A stretch of DNA of 64,000 bases from Luzula sylvatica (GCA_946800325.1 CAMPEJ010000014.1:214264-278263); one strand, 5' to 3'; numbered from the stretch's first letter, positions 53,110 through 63,620 are shown. The notes: a model not told the origin generated them from the letters alone. Made by a program: numbers and translations.

Positions 53110-55942
53110 TGATCTCAAAATACGTTATTTGAACTCCCCAAAGCATAAACAGATTGTTTTGAATCGAAAAACAAACTTTCTGTTTGTAAATTTGGGTGAA
53201 ATGTTATGTGGTAAAAGATATGATTGAAATGATCTCAAAATACGTTATTTGAACTCCCCAAAGTATAAACAAATTGTTTTCAATCGAAAAACAAACTTTC
53301 TTAGTGTTTGTAAATTTTGGTAAAATGTTATGTGGTAAAATATACGATTCAAATGATCTCAAAATACGTTATTTGAACTCCCCAAAGCATAAACAGATTG
53401 TTTTGAATCGAAAAACAAACTTTCTAAGTGCTTGTAAATTTTGGTGAAATGTTATGTGGTAAAAGATACGATTCAAATGATCTCAAAATACGTTATTTGA
53501 ACTCCCCAAAGCATAAACAGATTGTTTTGAATCGAAAAACAAACTTTCTTAGTGTTTGTAAATTTTGGTGAAATGTTATGTGGTAAAAGATACGATTCAA
53601 ATGATCTCAAAATACGTTATTTGAACTCCCCAAAGCATAAACAGATTGTTTTGAATCGAAAAACAAACTTTCTTAGTGTTTGTAAATTTTGGTGAAATGT
53701 TATGTGGTAAAAGATACGATTCAAATGATCTCAAAATACGTTATTTGAACTCCCCAAAGCATAAACAAATTGTTTTGAATCGAAAAACAAACTTTCTTAG
53801 TGTTTGTAAATTTTGGTGAAATGTTATGTGGTAAAAGATACGATTCAAATGATCTCAAAATACGTTATTTGAACTCCCGAAAGCATAAACAGATTGTTTT
53901 AAATCGAAAAACAAACTTTCTTAGTGTTTGTAAATTTTGGTGAAATGTTATGTAGTAAAGGATACGATTCGAATGATCTCAAAATACGTTATTTGAACTC
54001 CCCAAAGCATAAACAGATTGTTTTGAATCGAAAAACAAACTGTCTTAGTGTTTGTAAATTTTGGTGAAATGTTATCTGGAAAAAGATACGATTCAAATGA
54101 TCTCAAAATACGTTATTTGAACTCCCCAAAGCATAAACAAATTGTTTTGAATCGAAAAACAAACTTTCTTAGTGTTTGTAAATTGTGGTGAAATGTTATG
54201 TGGTAAAAGATACGATTCAAATGATCTCAAAATACGTTATTTGAACTCCCCAAAGCATAAACAGCTTGTTTTGAATCGAAAAACAAACTTTCTTAGTGTT
54301 TGTAAATTTTGGTGAAATGTTATGTAGTAAAAGATACGATTCAAATGATCTCAAAATACGTTATTTGAACTCCCCAAAGCATAAACAGATTGTTTTGAAT
54401 CGAAAAACAAACTTTCCTAGTGTTTGTAAATTTTGGTGAAATGTTATGTGACAAAAGATACGATTCAAATGATCTCAAAATACGTTATTTGAACTCCCCA
54501 AAGTATAAACAAATTGTTTTGAATCGAAAAACAAACTTTCTTAGTGTTTGTAAATTTTGGTAAAATGTTATGTGGTAAAATATACGATTCAAATGATCTC
54601 AAAATACGTTATTTGAACTCCCCAAAGCATAAACAGATTGTTTTGAATCGAAAAACAAACTTTCTTAGTGTTTGTAAATTTTGGTGAAATGTTATGTGGT
54701 AAAAGATACGATTCAAATGATCTCAAAATACGTTATTTGAACTCCCGAAAGCATAAACAGATTGTTTTAAATCGAAAAATAAACTTTCTTAGTGTTTGTA
54801 AATTTTGGTGAAATGTTATGTAGTAAAGGATACGATTCGAATGATCTCAAAATACGTTATTTGAACTCCCCAAAGCATAAACAGATTGTTTTGAATCGAA
54901 AAACAAACTGTCTTAGTGTTTGTAAATTTTGGTGAAATGTTATCTGGAAAAAGATACGATTCAAATGATCTCAAAATACGTTATTTGAACTCCCCAAAGC
55001 ATAAACAAATTGTTTTGAATCGAAAAACAAACTTTCTTAGTGTTTGTAAATTGTGGTGAAATGTTATGTGGTAAAAGATACGATTCAAATGATCTGATCA
55101 AAATACGTTATTTGAACTCCCCAAAGCATAAACAGATTGTTTTGAATCGAAAAACAAACTTTCTTAGTGTTTGTAAATTTTGGTGAAATGTTATGTAGTA
55201 AAAGATACGATTCAAATGATCTCAAAATACGTTATTTGAACTCCCCAAAGCATAAACAGATTGTTTTGAATCGAAAAACAAACTTTCTTAGTGTTTGTAA
55301 ATTTTGGTGAAATGTTATGTGATAAAAGATACGATTCAAATGATCTCAAAATACGTTATTTGAACTCCCCAAAGTATAAACAAATTGTTTTGAATCGAAA
55401 AACAAACTTTCTTAGTGTTTGTAAATTTTGGTAAAATGTTATGTGGTAAAATATACGATTCAAATGATCTCAAAATACGTTATTTGAACTCCCCAAAGCA
55501 TAAACAGATTGTTTAGAATCGAAAAACAAACTTTCTTAGTGTTTGTAAATTTTGGTGAAATGTTATGTAGTAAAAGATACGATTCAAATGATCCCAAAAT
55601 ACGTTATTTGAACTCCCCAAAGCATAAACAGATTGTTTTGAATCGAAAAACAAACTTTCTTAGTGTTTGTAAATTTTGGTAAAATGTTATGTGGTAAAAG
55701 ATACGATTCAAATGATCTCAAAATCCGTTATTTGAACTCCCCAAAGCATAAACAGATTGTTTTGAATCGAAAAACAAACTTTCTGTTTGTAAATTTGGGT
55801 GAAATGTCATGTGGTAAAAGATACGATTCAAATGATCTCAAAATACGTTATTTGAACTCCCCAAAGTATAAACAAATTGTTTTGAATCGAAAAACAAACT
55901 TTCTTAGTGTTTGTAAATTTTGGTAAAATGTTATGTGGTAAA
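53110..55942. repeat. 24/25-monomer HOR, copy 1
   Basis: Matches 56077-59018 at an offset of 2967 bp in its left part (GATTGAAATG at 53222/56189, ACAGCTTG at 54261/57228, GTGACAAAAG near 54449/57416) and 3076 bp in its right part (frames at 55663/58739). The 109-bp change is accounted for by one extra monomer (+124), a 12-bp deletion (-12) and the absence of a 3-bp insertion (-3). The 3-bp insertion (GATCTGATCAAAA near 55094) is private to this copy. Confidence 0.8.
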
Positions 55943-56076
55943 AGATACGATTCAAATGATCTCAAAATACGTTATTTGAACTCCCCAAAGCATAAACAGA
56001 TTGTTTTGAATCGAAAAACAAACTTTCTGTTTGTAAATTTGGGTGAAATGTTATGTGGTAAAAGATATGATTGAAA
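55943..56076. repeat. Spacer monomer between HOR copies
   Basis: A short stretch with a GTGGTAAAAGATACG unit and an extra 120-bp unit near 56025, so two 120-bp monomers (56025 and 56145) lie side by side here. This adjacency is seen only once in the window and marks the exchange junction between the two HOR copies. Confidence 0.65.
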
Positions 56077-59018
56077 TGATCTCAAAATACGTTATTTGAA
56101 CTCCCCAAAGCATAAACAGATTGTTTTGAATCGAAAAACAAACTTTCTGTTTGTAAATTTGGGTGAAATGTTATGTGGTAAAAGATATGATTGAAATGAT
56201 CTCAAAATACGTTATTTGAACTCCCCAAAGTATAAACAAATTGTTTTGAATCGAAAAACAAACTTTCTTAGTGTTTGTAAATTTTGGTAAAATGTTATGT
56301 GGTAAAATATACGATTCAAATGATCTCAAAATACGTTATTTGAACTCCCCAAAGCATAAACAGATTGTTTTGAATCGAAAAACAAACTTTCTAAGTGCTT
56401 GTAAATTTTGGTGAAATGTTATGTGGTAAAAGATACGATTCAAATGATCTCAAAATACGTTATTTGAACTCCCCAAAGCATAAACAGATTGTTTTGAATC
56501 GAAAAACAAACTTTCTTAGTGTTTGTAAATTTTGGTGAAATGTTATGTGGTAAAAGATACGATTCGAATGATCTCAAAATACGTTATTTGAACTCCCCAA
56601 AGCATAAACAGATTGTTTTGAATCGAAAAACAAACTTTCTTAGTGTTTGTAAATTTTGGTGAAATGTTATGTGGTAAAAGATACGATTCAAATGATCTCA
56701 AAATACGTTATTTGAACTCCCCAAAGCATAAACAAATTGTTTTGAATCGAAAGACAAACTTTCTTAGTGTTTGTAAATTTTGGTGAAATGTTATGTGGTA
56801 AAAGATACGATTCAAATGATCTCAAAATACGTTATTTGAACTCCCGAAAGCATAAACAGATTGTTTTAAATCGAAAAACAAACTTTCTTAGTGTTTGTAA
56901 ATTTTGGTGAAATGTTATGTAGTAAAGGATACGATTCGAATGATCTCAAAATACGTTATTTGAACTCCCCAAAGCATAAACAGATTGTTTTGAATCGAAA
57001 AACAAACTGTCTTAGTGTTTGTAAATTTTGGTGAAATGTTATCTGAAAAAAGATACGATTCAAATGATCTCAAAATACGTTATTTGAACTCCCCAAAGCA
57101 TAAACAAATTGTTTTGAATCGAAAAACAAACTTTCTTAGTGTTTGTAAATTGTGGTGAAATGTTATGTGGTAAAAGATACGATTCAAATGATCTCAAAAT
57201 ACGTTATTTGAACTCCCCAAAGCATAAACAGCTTGTTTTGAATCGAAAAACAAACTTTCTTAGTGTTTGTAAATTTTGGTGAAATGTTATGTAGTAAAAG
57301 ATACGATTCAAATGATCTCAAAATACGTTATTTGAACTCCCCAAAGCATAAACAGATTGTTTTGAATCGAAAAACAAACTTTCCTAGTGTTTGTAAATTT
57401 TGGTGAAATGTTATGTGACAAAAGATACGATTCAAATGATCTCAAAATACGTTATTTGAACTCCCCAAAGTATAAACAAATTGTTTTGAATCGAAAAACA
57501 AACTTTCTTAGTGTTTGTAAATTTTGGTAAAATGTTATGTGGTAAAATATACGATTCAAATGATCTCAAAATACGTTATTTGAACTCCCCAAAGCATAAA
57601 CAGATTGTTTTGAATCGAAAAACAAACTTTCTTAGTGTTTGTAAATTTTGGTGAAATGTTATGTGGTAAAAGATACGATTCAAATGATCTCAAAATACGT
57701 TATTTGAACTCCCGAAAGCATAAACAGATTGTTTTAAATCGAAAAATAAACTTTCTTAGTGTTTGTAAATTTTGGTGAAATGTTATGTAGTAAAGGATAC
57801 GATTCGAATGATCTCAAAATACGTTATTTGAACTCCCCAAAGCATAAACAGATTGTTTTGAATCGAAAAACAAACTGTCTTAGTGTTTGAAATGTTATCT
57901 GGAAAAAGATACGATTCAAATGATCTCAAAATACGTTATTTGAACTCCCCAAAGCATAAACAAATTGTTTTGAATCGAAAAACAAACTTTCTTAGTGTTT
58001 GTAAATTGTGGTGAAATGTTATGTGGTAAAAGATACGATTCAAATGATCTCAAAATACGTTATTTGAACTCCCCAAAGCATAAACAGATTGTTTTGAATC
58101 GAAAAACAAACTTTCTTAGTGTTTGTAAATTTTGGTGAAATGTTATGTAGTAAAAGATACGATTCAAATGATCTCAAAATACGTTATTTGAACTCCCCAA
58201 AGCATAAACAGATTGTTTTGAATCGAAAAACAAACTTTCTTAGTGTTTGTAAATTTTGGTGAAATGTCATGTGATAAAAGATACGATTCAAATGATCTCA
58301 AAATACGTTATTTGAACTCCCCAAAGTATAAACAAATTGTTTTGAATCGAAAAACAAACTTTCTTAGTGTTTGTAAATTTTGGTAAAATGTTATGTGGTA
58401 AAATATACGATTCAAATGATCTCAAAATACGTTATTTGAACTCCCCAAAGCATAAACAAATTGTTTTGAATCGAAAAACAAACTTTCTTAGTGTTTGTAA
58501 ATTGTGGTGAAATATTATGTGGTAAAAGATACGATTCAAATGATCTCAAAATACGTTATTTGAACTCCCCAAAGCATAAACAGATTGTTTAGAATCGAAA
58601 AACAAACTTTCTTAGTGTTTGTAAATTTTGGTGAAATGTTATGTAGTAAAAGATACGATTCAAATGATCCCAAAATACGTTATTTGAACTCCCCAAAGCA
58701 TAAACAGATTGTTTTGAATCGAAAAACAAACTTTCTTAGTGTTTGTAAATTTTGGTAAAATGTTATGTGGTAAAAGATACGATTCAAATGATCTCAAAAT
58801 CCGTTATTTGAACTCCCCAAAGCATAAACAGATTGTTTTGAATCGAAAAACAAACTTTCTGTTTGTAAATTTGGGTGAAATGTCATGTGGTAAAAGATAC
58901 GATTCAAATGATCTCAAAATACGTTATTTGAACTCCCCAAAGTATAAACAAATTGTTTTGAATCGAAAAACAAACTTTCTTAGTGTTTGTAAATTTTGGT
59001 AAAATGTTATGTGGTAAA
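56077..59018. repeat. 24/25-monomer HOR, copy 2
   Basis: Second copy. Private changes: TCGAAAGACAAAC near 56749, ATCTGAAAAAAG near 57052, a 12-bp loss near 57888 (GTGTTTGAAATG), GTCATGTGATAAAAG near 58266, and an extra monomer near 58440-58563 with GAAATATTATG. The pair ends where AAAATATACG (59019) faces AAAAGATACG (55943). Confidence 0.8.
57868..57979 (+). repeat. 112-bp monomer (12-bp deletion)
   Basis: GTGTTTG joins GAAATGTTATCTGG, losing TAAATTTTGGTG. The copy-1 counterpart near 54920 is full length. This is the only 112-bp unit noticed in the window. Confidence 0.85.
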
Positions 59019-61374
59019 ATATACGATTCAAATGATCTCAAAATACGTTATTTGAACTCCCCAAAGCATAAACAGATTGTTTTGAATCGAAAAACAAACT
59101 TTCTTAGTGGTTGTAAATTTTGGTGAAATGTTATGTGGTAAAAGATACGATTCAAATGATCTCAAAATACGTTATTTGAACTCCCCAAAGCATAAACATA
59201 TTGTTTTGAATCGAAAAACAAACTTTCTTAGTGTTTGTAAATTTTGGTGAAATGTTGTGTGGTAAAAGATACGATTCAAATGATCTCAAAATACGTTATT
59301 TGAACTCCCCAAAGCATAAACAAATTGTTTTGAATCGAAAAACAAACTTTCTTAGTGTTTGTAAATTTTGGTAAAATGTTATGTGGTAAAAGATACGATT
59401 CAAATGATCTCAAAATACGTTATTTGAACTCCCCAAAGCATAAACAGATTGTTTTGAATCGAAAAACAAACTTTCTTAGTGTATGTAAATTTTGGTGAAA
59501 TGTTATGTAGTAAAAGATACGATTCAAATGATCTCAAAATACGTTATTTGAACTCCCCAAAGCAATTGTTTTGAATCGAAAAATAAACTTTCTTAGTGTT
59601 TGTAAATTTTGGTAAAATGTTATGTGGTAAAAGATACGATTCAAATGATCTCAAAATACGTTAACAAACTTTCTGTTTGTAAATTTGGGTGAAATGTTAT
59701 GTGGTAAAAGATACGATTCAAATGATCTCAAAATACGTTATTTGAACTCCCCAAAGTATAAACAAATTGTTTTGAATCGAAAAACAAACTTTCTTAGTGT
59801 TTGTAAATTTTGGTAAAATGTTATGTGGTAAAATATACGATTCAAATGATCTCAAAATACGTTATTTGAACTCCCCAAAGCATAAACAAATTGTTTTGAA
59901 TCGAAAAACAAACTTTCTTAGTGTTTGTAAATTGTGGTGAAATGTTATGTGGTAAAAGATACGATTCAAATGATCTCAAAATACGTTATTTGAACTCCCC
60001 AAAGCATAAACAGATTGTTTTGAATCGAAAAACAAACTTTCTTAGTGTTTGTAAATTTTGGTGAAATGTTATGTAGTAAAAGATACGATTCAAATGATCT
60101 CAAAATACGTTATTTGAACTCCCCAAAGCATAAACAGATTGTTTTGAATCGAAAAACAAACTTTCTTAGTGTTTGTAAATTTTGGTAAAATGTTATGTGG
60201 TAAAAGATACGATTCAAATGATCTCAAAATACGTTATTTGAACTCCCCAAAGCATAAACAGATTGTTTTGAATCGAAAAACAAACTTTCTGTTTGTAAAT
60301 TTGGGTGAAATGTTATGTGGTAAAAGATACGATTGAAATGATCTCAAAATACGTTATTTGAACTCCCCAAAGTATAAACAAATTGTTTTGAATCGAAAAA
60401 CAAACTTTCTTAGTGTTTGTAAATTTTGGTAAAATGTTATGTGGTAAAATATACGATTCAAATGATCTCAAAATACGTTATTTGAACTCCCCAAAGCATA
60501 AACAGATTGTTTTGAATCGAAAAACAAACTTTCTAAGTGCTTGTAAATTTTGGTGAAATGTTATGTGGTAAAAGATACGATTCAAATGATCTCAAAATAC
60601 GTTATTTGAACTCCCCAAAGCATAAACAGATTGTTTTGAATCGAAAAACAAACTTTCTTAGTGTTTGTAAATTTTGGTGAAATGTTATGTGGTAAAAGAT
60701 ACGATTCGAATGATCTCAAAATACGTTATTTGAACTCCCCTAAGCATAAACAGATTGTTTTGAATCGAAAAACAAACTTTCTTAGTGTTTGTAAATTTTG
60801 GTGAAATGTTATGTGGTAAAAGATACGATTCAAATGATCTCAAAATACGTTATTTGAACTCCCCAAAGCATAAACAAATTGTTTTAAATCGAAAAACAAA
60901 CTTTCTTAGTGTTTGTAAATTTTGGTGAAATGTTATGTGGTAAAAGATACGATTCAAATGATCTCAAAATACGTTATTTGAACTCCCGAAAGCATATACA
61001 GATTGTTTTAAATCGAAAAACAAACTTTCTTAGTGTTTGTAAATTTTGGTGAAATGTTATGTAGTAAAGGATACGATTCAAATGATCTCAAAATACGTTA
61101 TTTGAACTCCCCAAAGCATAAACAGATTGTTTTGAATCGAAAAACAAACTTTCTTAGTGTTTGTAAATTTTGGGTGAAATGTTATGTGGTAAAAGATACG
61201 ATTCAAATGATCTCAAAATACGTTATTTGAACTCCCCAAAGCATAAACAAATTGTTTTGAATCGAAAAACAAACTTTCTTAGTGTTTGTAAATTTTGGTA
61301 AAATGTTATGTGGTAAAAGATACGATTCAAATGATCTCAAAATACGTTATTTGAACTCCCCAAAGCATAAACAT
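59019..61374. repeat. Right-hand satellite segment
   Basis: Ordinary monomers with a 117-bp unit (59564), a 43-bp-deletion hybrid (59661), a 120-bp unit (60287) and a CCCGAAAGC / GTAGTAAAGG pair (about 60985-61075) in which the usual ATTCGAATG is ATTCAAATG. A single-base insertion (TTTTGGGTGAAATG near 61168) gives one 125-bp monomer. No gene seen. Confidence 0.72.
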
Positions 61375-62064
61375 ATTGTTTTGAATCGAAAAACAAACTT
61401 TCTTAGTGTTTGTAAATTTTGGTGAAATGTTATGTAGTAAAAGATACGATTCAAATGATCTCAAAATACGTTATTTGAACTCCCCAAAGCAATTGTTTTG
61501 AATCGAAAAACAAACTTTCTTAGTGTTTGTAAATTTTGGTAAAATGTTATGTGGTAAAAGATACGATTCAAATGATCTCAAAATACGTTAACAAACTTTC
61601 TGTTTGTAAATTTGGGTGAAATGTTATGTGGTAAAAGATACGATTCAAATGATCTCAAAATACGTTATTTGAACTCCCCAAAGTATAAACAAATTGTTTT
61701 GAATCGAAAAACAAACTTTCTTAGTGTTTGTAAATTTTGGTAAAATGTTATGTGGTAAAATATACGATTCAAATGATCTCAAAATACGTTATTTGAACTC
61801 CCCAAAGCATAAACAGATTGTTTTGGATCGAAAAACAAATTTTCTTAGTGTTTGTAAATTTTGGTGAAATGTTATGTGGTAAAAGATACGATTCAAATGA
61901 TCTCAAAATACGTTATTTGAACTCCCCAAAGCATAAACAGATTGTTTTGAATCGAAAAACAAACTTTCTTAGTGTTTGTAAATTTTGGTGAAATGTTATG
62001 TGGTAAAAGATACGATTCAAATAAACTCAAAATACGTTATTTGAACTCCCCAAAGCATAAACAA
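61375..62064. repeat. 6-monomer duplication, copy 1 (690 bp)
   Basis: Offset 690 bp, matching 6 x 124 - 7 - 43 - 4. Landmarks: the 117-bp junction at 61491/62181, the 43-bp-deletion junction at 61588/62278, and GGATCGAAAAAC near 61825/62515. The left limit is set by ACATATTG (61371) against ACAAATTG (62061). Confidence 0.85.
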
Positions 62065-62754
62065 ATTGTTTTGAATCGAAAAACAAACTTTCTTAGTGTT
62101 TGTAAATTTTGGTGAAATGTTATGTAGTAAAAGATACGATTCAAATGATCTCAAAATACGTTATTTGAACTCCCCAAAGCAATTGTTTTGAATCGAAAAA
62201 CAAACTTTCTTAGTGTTTGTAAATTTTGGTAAAATGTTATGTGGTAAAAGATACGATTCAAATGATCTCAAAATACGTTAACAAACTTTCTGTTTGTAAA
62301 TTTGGGTGAAATGTTATGTGGTAAAAGATACGATTCAAATGATCTCAAAATACGTTATTTGAACTCCCCAAAGTATAAACAAATTGTTTTGAATCGAAAA
62401 ACAAACTTTCTTAGTGTTTGTAAATTTTGGTAAAATGTTATGTGGTAAAATATACGATTCAAATGATCTCAAAATACGTTATTTGAACTCCCCAAAGCAT
62501 AAACAAATTGTTTTGGATCGAAAAACAAACTTTCTTAGTGTTTGTAAATTTTGGTGAAATGTTATGTGGTAAAAGATACGATTCAAATGATCTCAAAATA
62601 CGTTATTTGAACTCCCCAAAGCATAAATAGATTGTTTTGAATCGAAAAACAAACTTTCTTAGTGTTTGCAAATTTTGGTGAAATGTTATGTGGTAAAAGA
62701 TACGATTCAAATGATCTCAAAATACGTTATTTGAACTCCCCAAAGCATAAACAA
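62065..62754. repeat. 6-monomer duplication, copy 2, at the array edge
   Basis: Second copy of the 690-bp block; matching carries on to the very end of satellite sequence near 62774. Private changes are AAATAGATTG near 62627, a GCAAATTTTGG unit near 62668 and AAATTATTTTG near 62755. It lies directly against the non-satellite flank. Confidence 0.85.
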
Positions 62755-62773
62755 ATTATTTTGAATCGAAAAA

Positions 62774-62775
62774 CT
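62774..62775. other. Right junction of satellite and flank
   Basis: The last monomer reads TTGAATCGAAAAAC up to 62774, then TGATAAGGGG instead of AAACTTTC. Homology stops at one base, 11-12 bp into the monomer, with no decayed transitional repeats. The flank starts with TG, the usual first two bases of an LTR. Whether this is an insertion boundary or the natural end of the array cannot be decided without the sequence beyond 64000. Confidence 0.9.
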
Positions 62776-62920
62776 GATAAGGGGATTTTTCATCACCTTT
62801 TACGTACACAAAATATAGAATTTAAATACTTAAACATGATTAAAGTATAAGTAATATTCATAATTCCAATTTATTGAGATAAAATACTTTAATATATGTT
62901 TTTGTGTTAATTTCAGGTGA
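62775..62920. other. AT-rich stretch next to the array
   Basis: Contains ATTTAAATACTTAAAC, AATTTATTGAG and AATATATGTTTTTG. It ends in TTTTTGTGTTAATTTCAG, which resembles a plant intron 3' splice site (pyrimidine/T-rich run then CAG, near 62916). There is no coding frame on either side long enough to support an exon: the frame after the CAG stops within about 23 codons. Confidence 0.4.
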
Positions 62921-62988
62921 AAAGTGCCGAATCTGGAAAAACCACAACTGTAGATGGATCCGTCTCATCTTGCCGATCGATTTGATAT

Positions 62989-62998
62989 ATCATATGAT
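62989..62998. repeat. 10-bp perfect palindrome
   Basis: ATCATATGAT is its own reverse complement, inside GATATATCATATGATGATAT. It may be a chance AT-rich palindrome; no regulator is inferred. Confidence 0.4.
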
Positions 62999-63082
62999 GA
63001 TATTTGATGCAAGCATGAGAGAGAAATCGACTTTTAACTCAAACGGGTCAAAAATGACTCATTTCATGTAGAAACCCGACAC

Positions 63083-63180
63083 ACGAACAGCGTCACATGA
63101 ACAGCCTCATCAAATCCCATGCTCTGACCAGTCAAAGCTAACGCCCTTGATCAACCGTGAACAGAATCTCGTGTGAACCA
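63083..63180 (+). repeat. Spaced TGAACAG-like direct repeats
   Basis: ACGAACAG (63083), ATGAACAG (63097), GTGAACAG (63157) and GTGAACCA (63173) share a GAAC core. From memory, similar clustered short motifs occur in the upstream part of some plant retrotransposon LTRs. Four loose copies in 100 bp are suggestive but not proof of a regulatory role. Confidence 0.35.
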
Positions 63181-63300
63181 CGCTGCAGCGCACTGACAAC
63201 TCTTTCTTCTATGCATTACACGATAAGCTACACAGACATCTCTGCAAAGAATCGATTGAGGCGGTTCAAACTGAATGCTTTGGAGCCTTGCTCTCGCGCA

Positions 63301-63377
63301 CTCTCTCCAGTCCATTTGTAACCGCACATCTCCATTTCCGTGTTTAAAGAAGGAAATCTGGTACTCTCTCTCTCCAG
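63301..63377 (+). repeat. CTCTCTCCAG direct repeat pair
   Basis: CTCTCTCCAG occurs at 63301-63310 and 63368-63377, the second extended upstream into a short CT run (63364-63374). CT runs are common in plant core-promoter regions, but these lie about 240-310 bp upstream of the TATA box, so a role is uncertain. Confidence 0.4.
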
Positions 63378-63533
63378 TGCTGTAGAAATGGAGACTAAGA
63401 GCAGGAATTTCTGCTATTTATGCTGAATTAAAAAAGAATTAATCTGGATCCGTGGAGAAGCTTTGTGATTGTATTTTCAAGTGTTTTTGGCCGTCCGATG
63501 TCCAAATTGGATGCGGTTTGAAGCGTTGGATTC

Positions 63534-63570
63534 GTTGCAACTTGGTCTACCTAACCATGCAAGTTGCAAC
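63534..63570. promoter_or_regulatory. 11-bp inverted repeat upstream of the TATA box
   Basis: GTTGCAACTTG (63534-63544) and CAAGTTGCAAC (63560-63570) are perfect reverse complements separated by 15 bases. The centre lies about 60 bp upstream of the TATA box, a plausible place for a dimeric factor site. It could also form a hairpin. Function is inferred from position only. Confidence 0.45.
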
Positions 63571-63612
63571 CTCAGATCTGGAATTTTCGAATTTCCCCCT
63601 CTACTTTTCTCC

Positions 63613-63620
63613 TATAAATA
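63613..63620 (+). promoter_or_regulatory. TATA box
   Basis: TATAAATA preceded by CC and followed by a CT-rich stretch (TCCCTCTCTCAACACACC), a typical plant core-promoter arrangement. Transcription would be expected to start around 63640-63650, where CA and AC dinucleotides offer initiator-like sites. It could serve an LTR or a host gene. Confidence 0.5.

Larger units (their letters stand above)
1..62774. repeat. Satellite array of 124-bp monomers
   Basis: About 510 direct, head-to-tail copies of one AT-rich monomer fill this interval without interruption. Period was measured from the recurring block GAATCGAAAAACAAAC, which starts at 374, 498, 622 (124 bp apart) and so on to the end. Copies differ by scattered substitutions and a limited set of recurring indels. 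All monomers read in the same orientation; I saw no inverted segment and no inserted unrelated sequence. The left edge lies outside the window; the right edge is sharp at about 62774. Such arrays are typical of eukaryotic heterochromatin (pericentromeric, subtelomeric or interstitial), but nothing here identifies the chromosomal location. I do not recognise the monomer as a named satellite family. Confidence 0.98.

Noticed and set aside
1..62774. CRISPR array
   Set aside because: There are no unique spacers. The whole 124-bp unit repeats with point variation, so repeat and spacer cannot be told apart.
1..62774. Repeat-domain protein gene or tandem rRNA/tRNA/histone cluster
   Set aside because: The unit is not a multiple of three, has stops in the frames examined, and contains no rRNA, tRNA or histone-like sequence.
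1..62774. Telomeric repeat or simple microsatellite
   Set aside because: The unit is 124 bp with complex sequence; no TTTAGGG- or TTAGGG-type runs are present.
62898..62916. Intron 3' splice site followed by an exon
   Set aside because: TTAATTTCAG looks like an acceptor, but the downstream frame closes after about 23 codons and no upstream exon exists next to the satellite.
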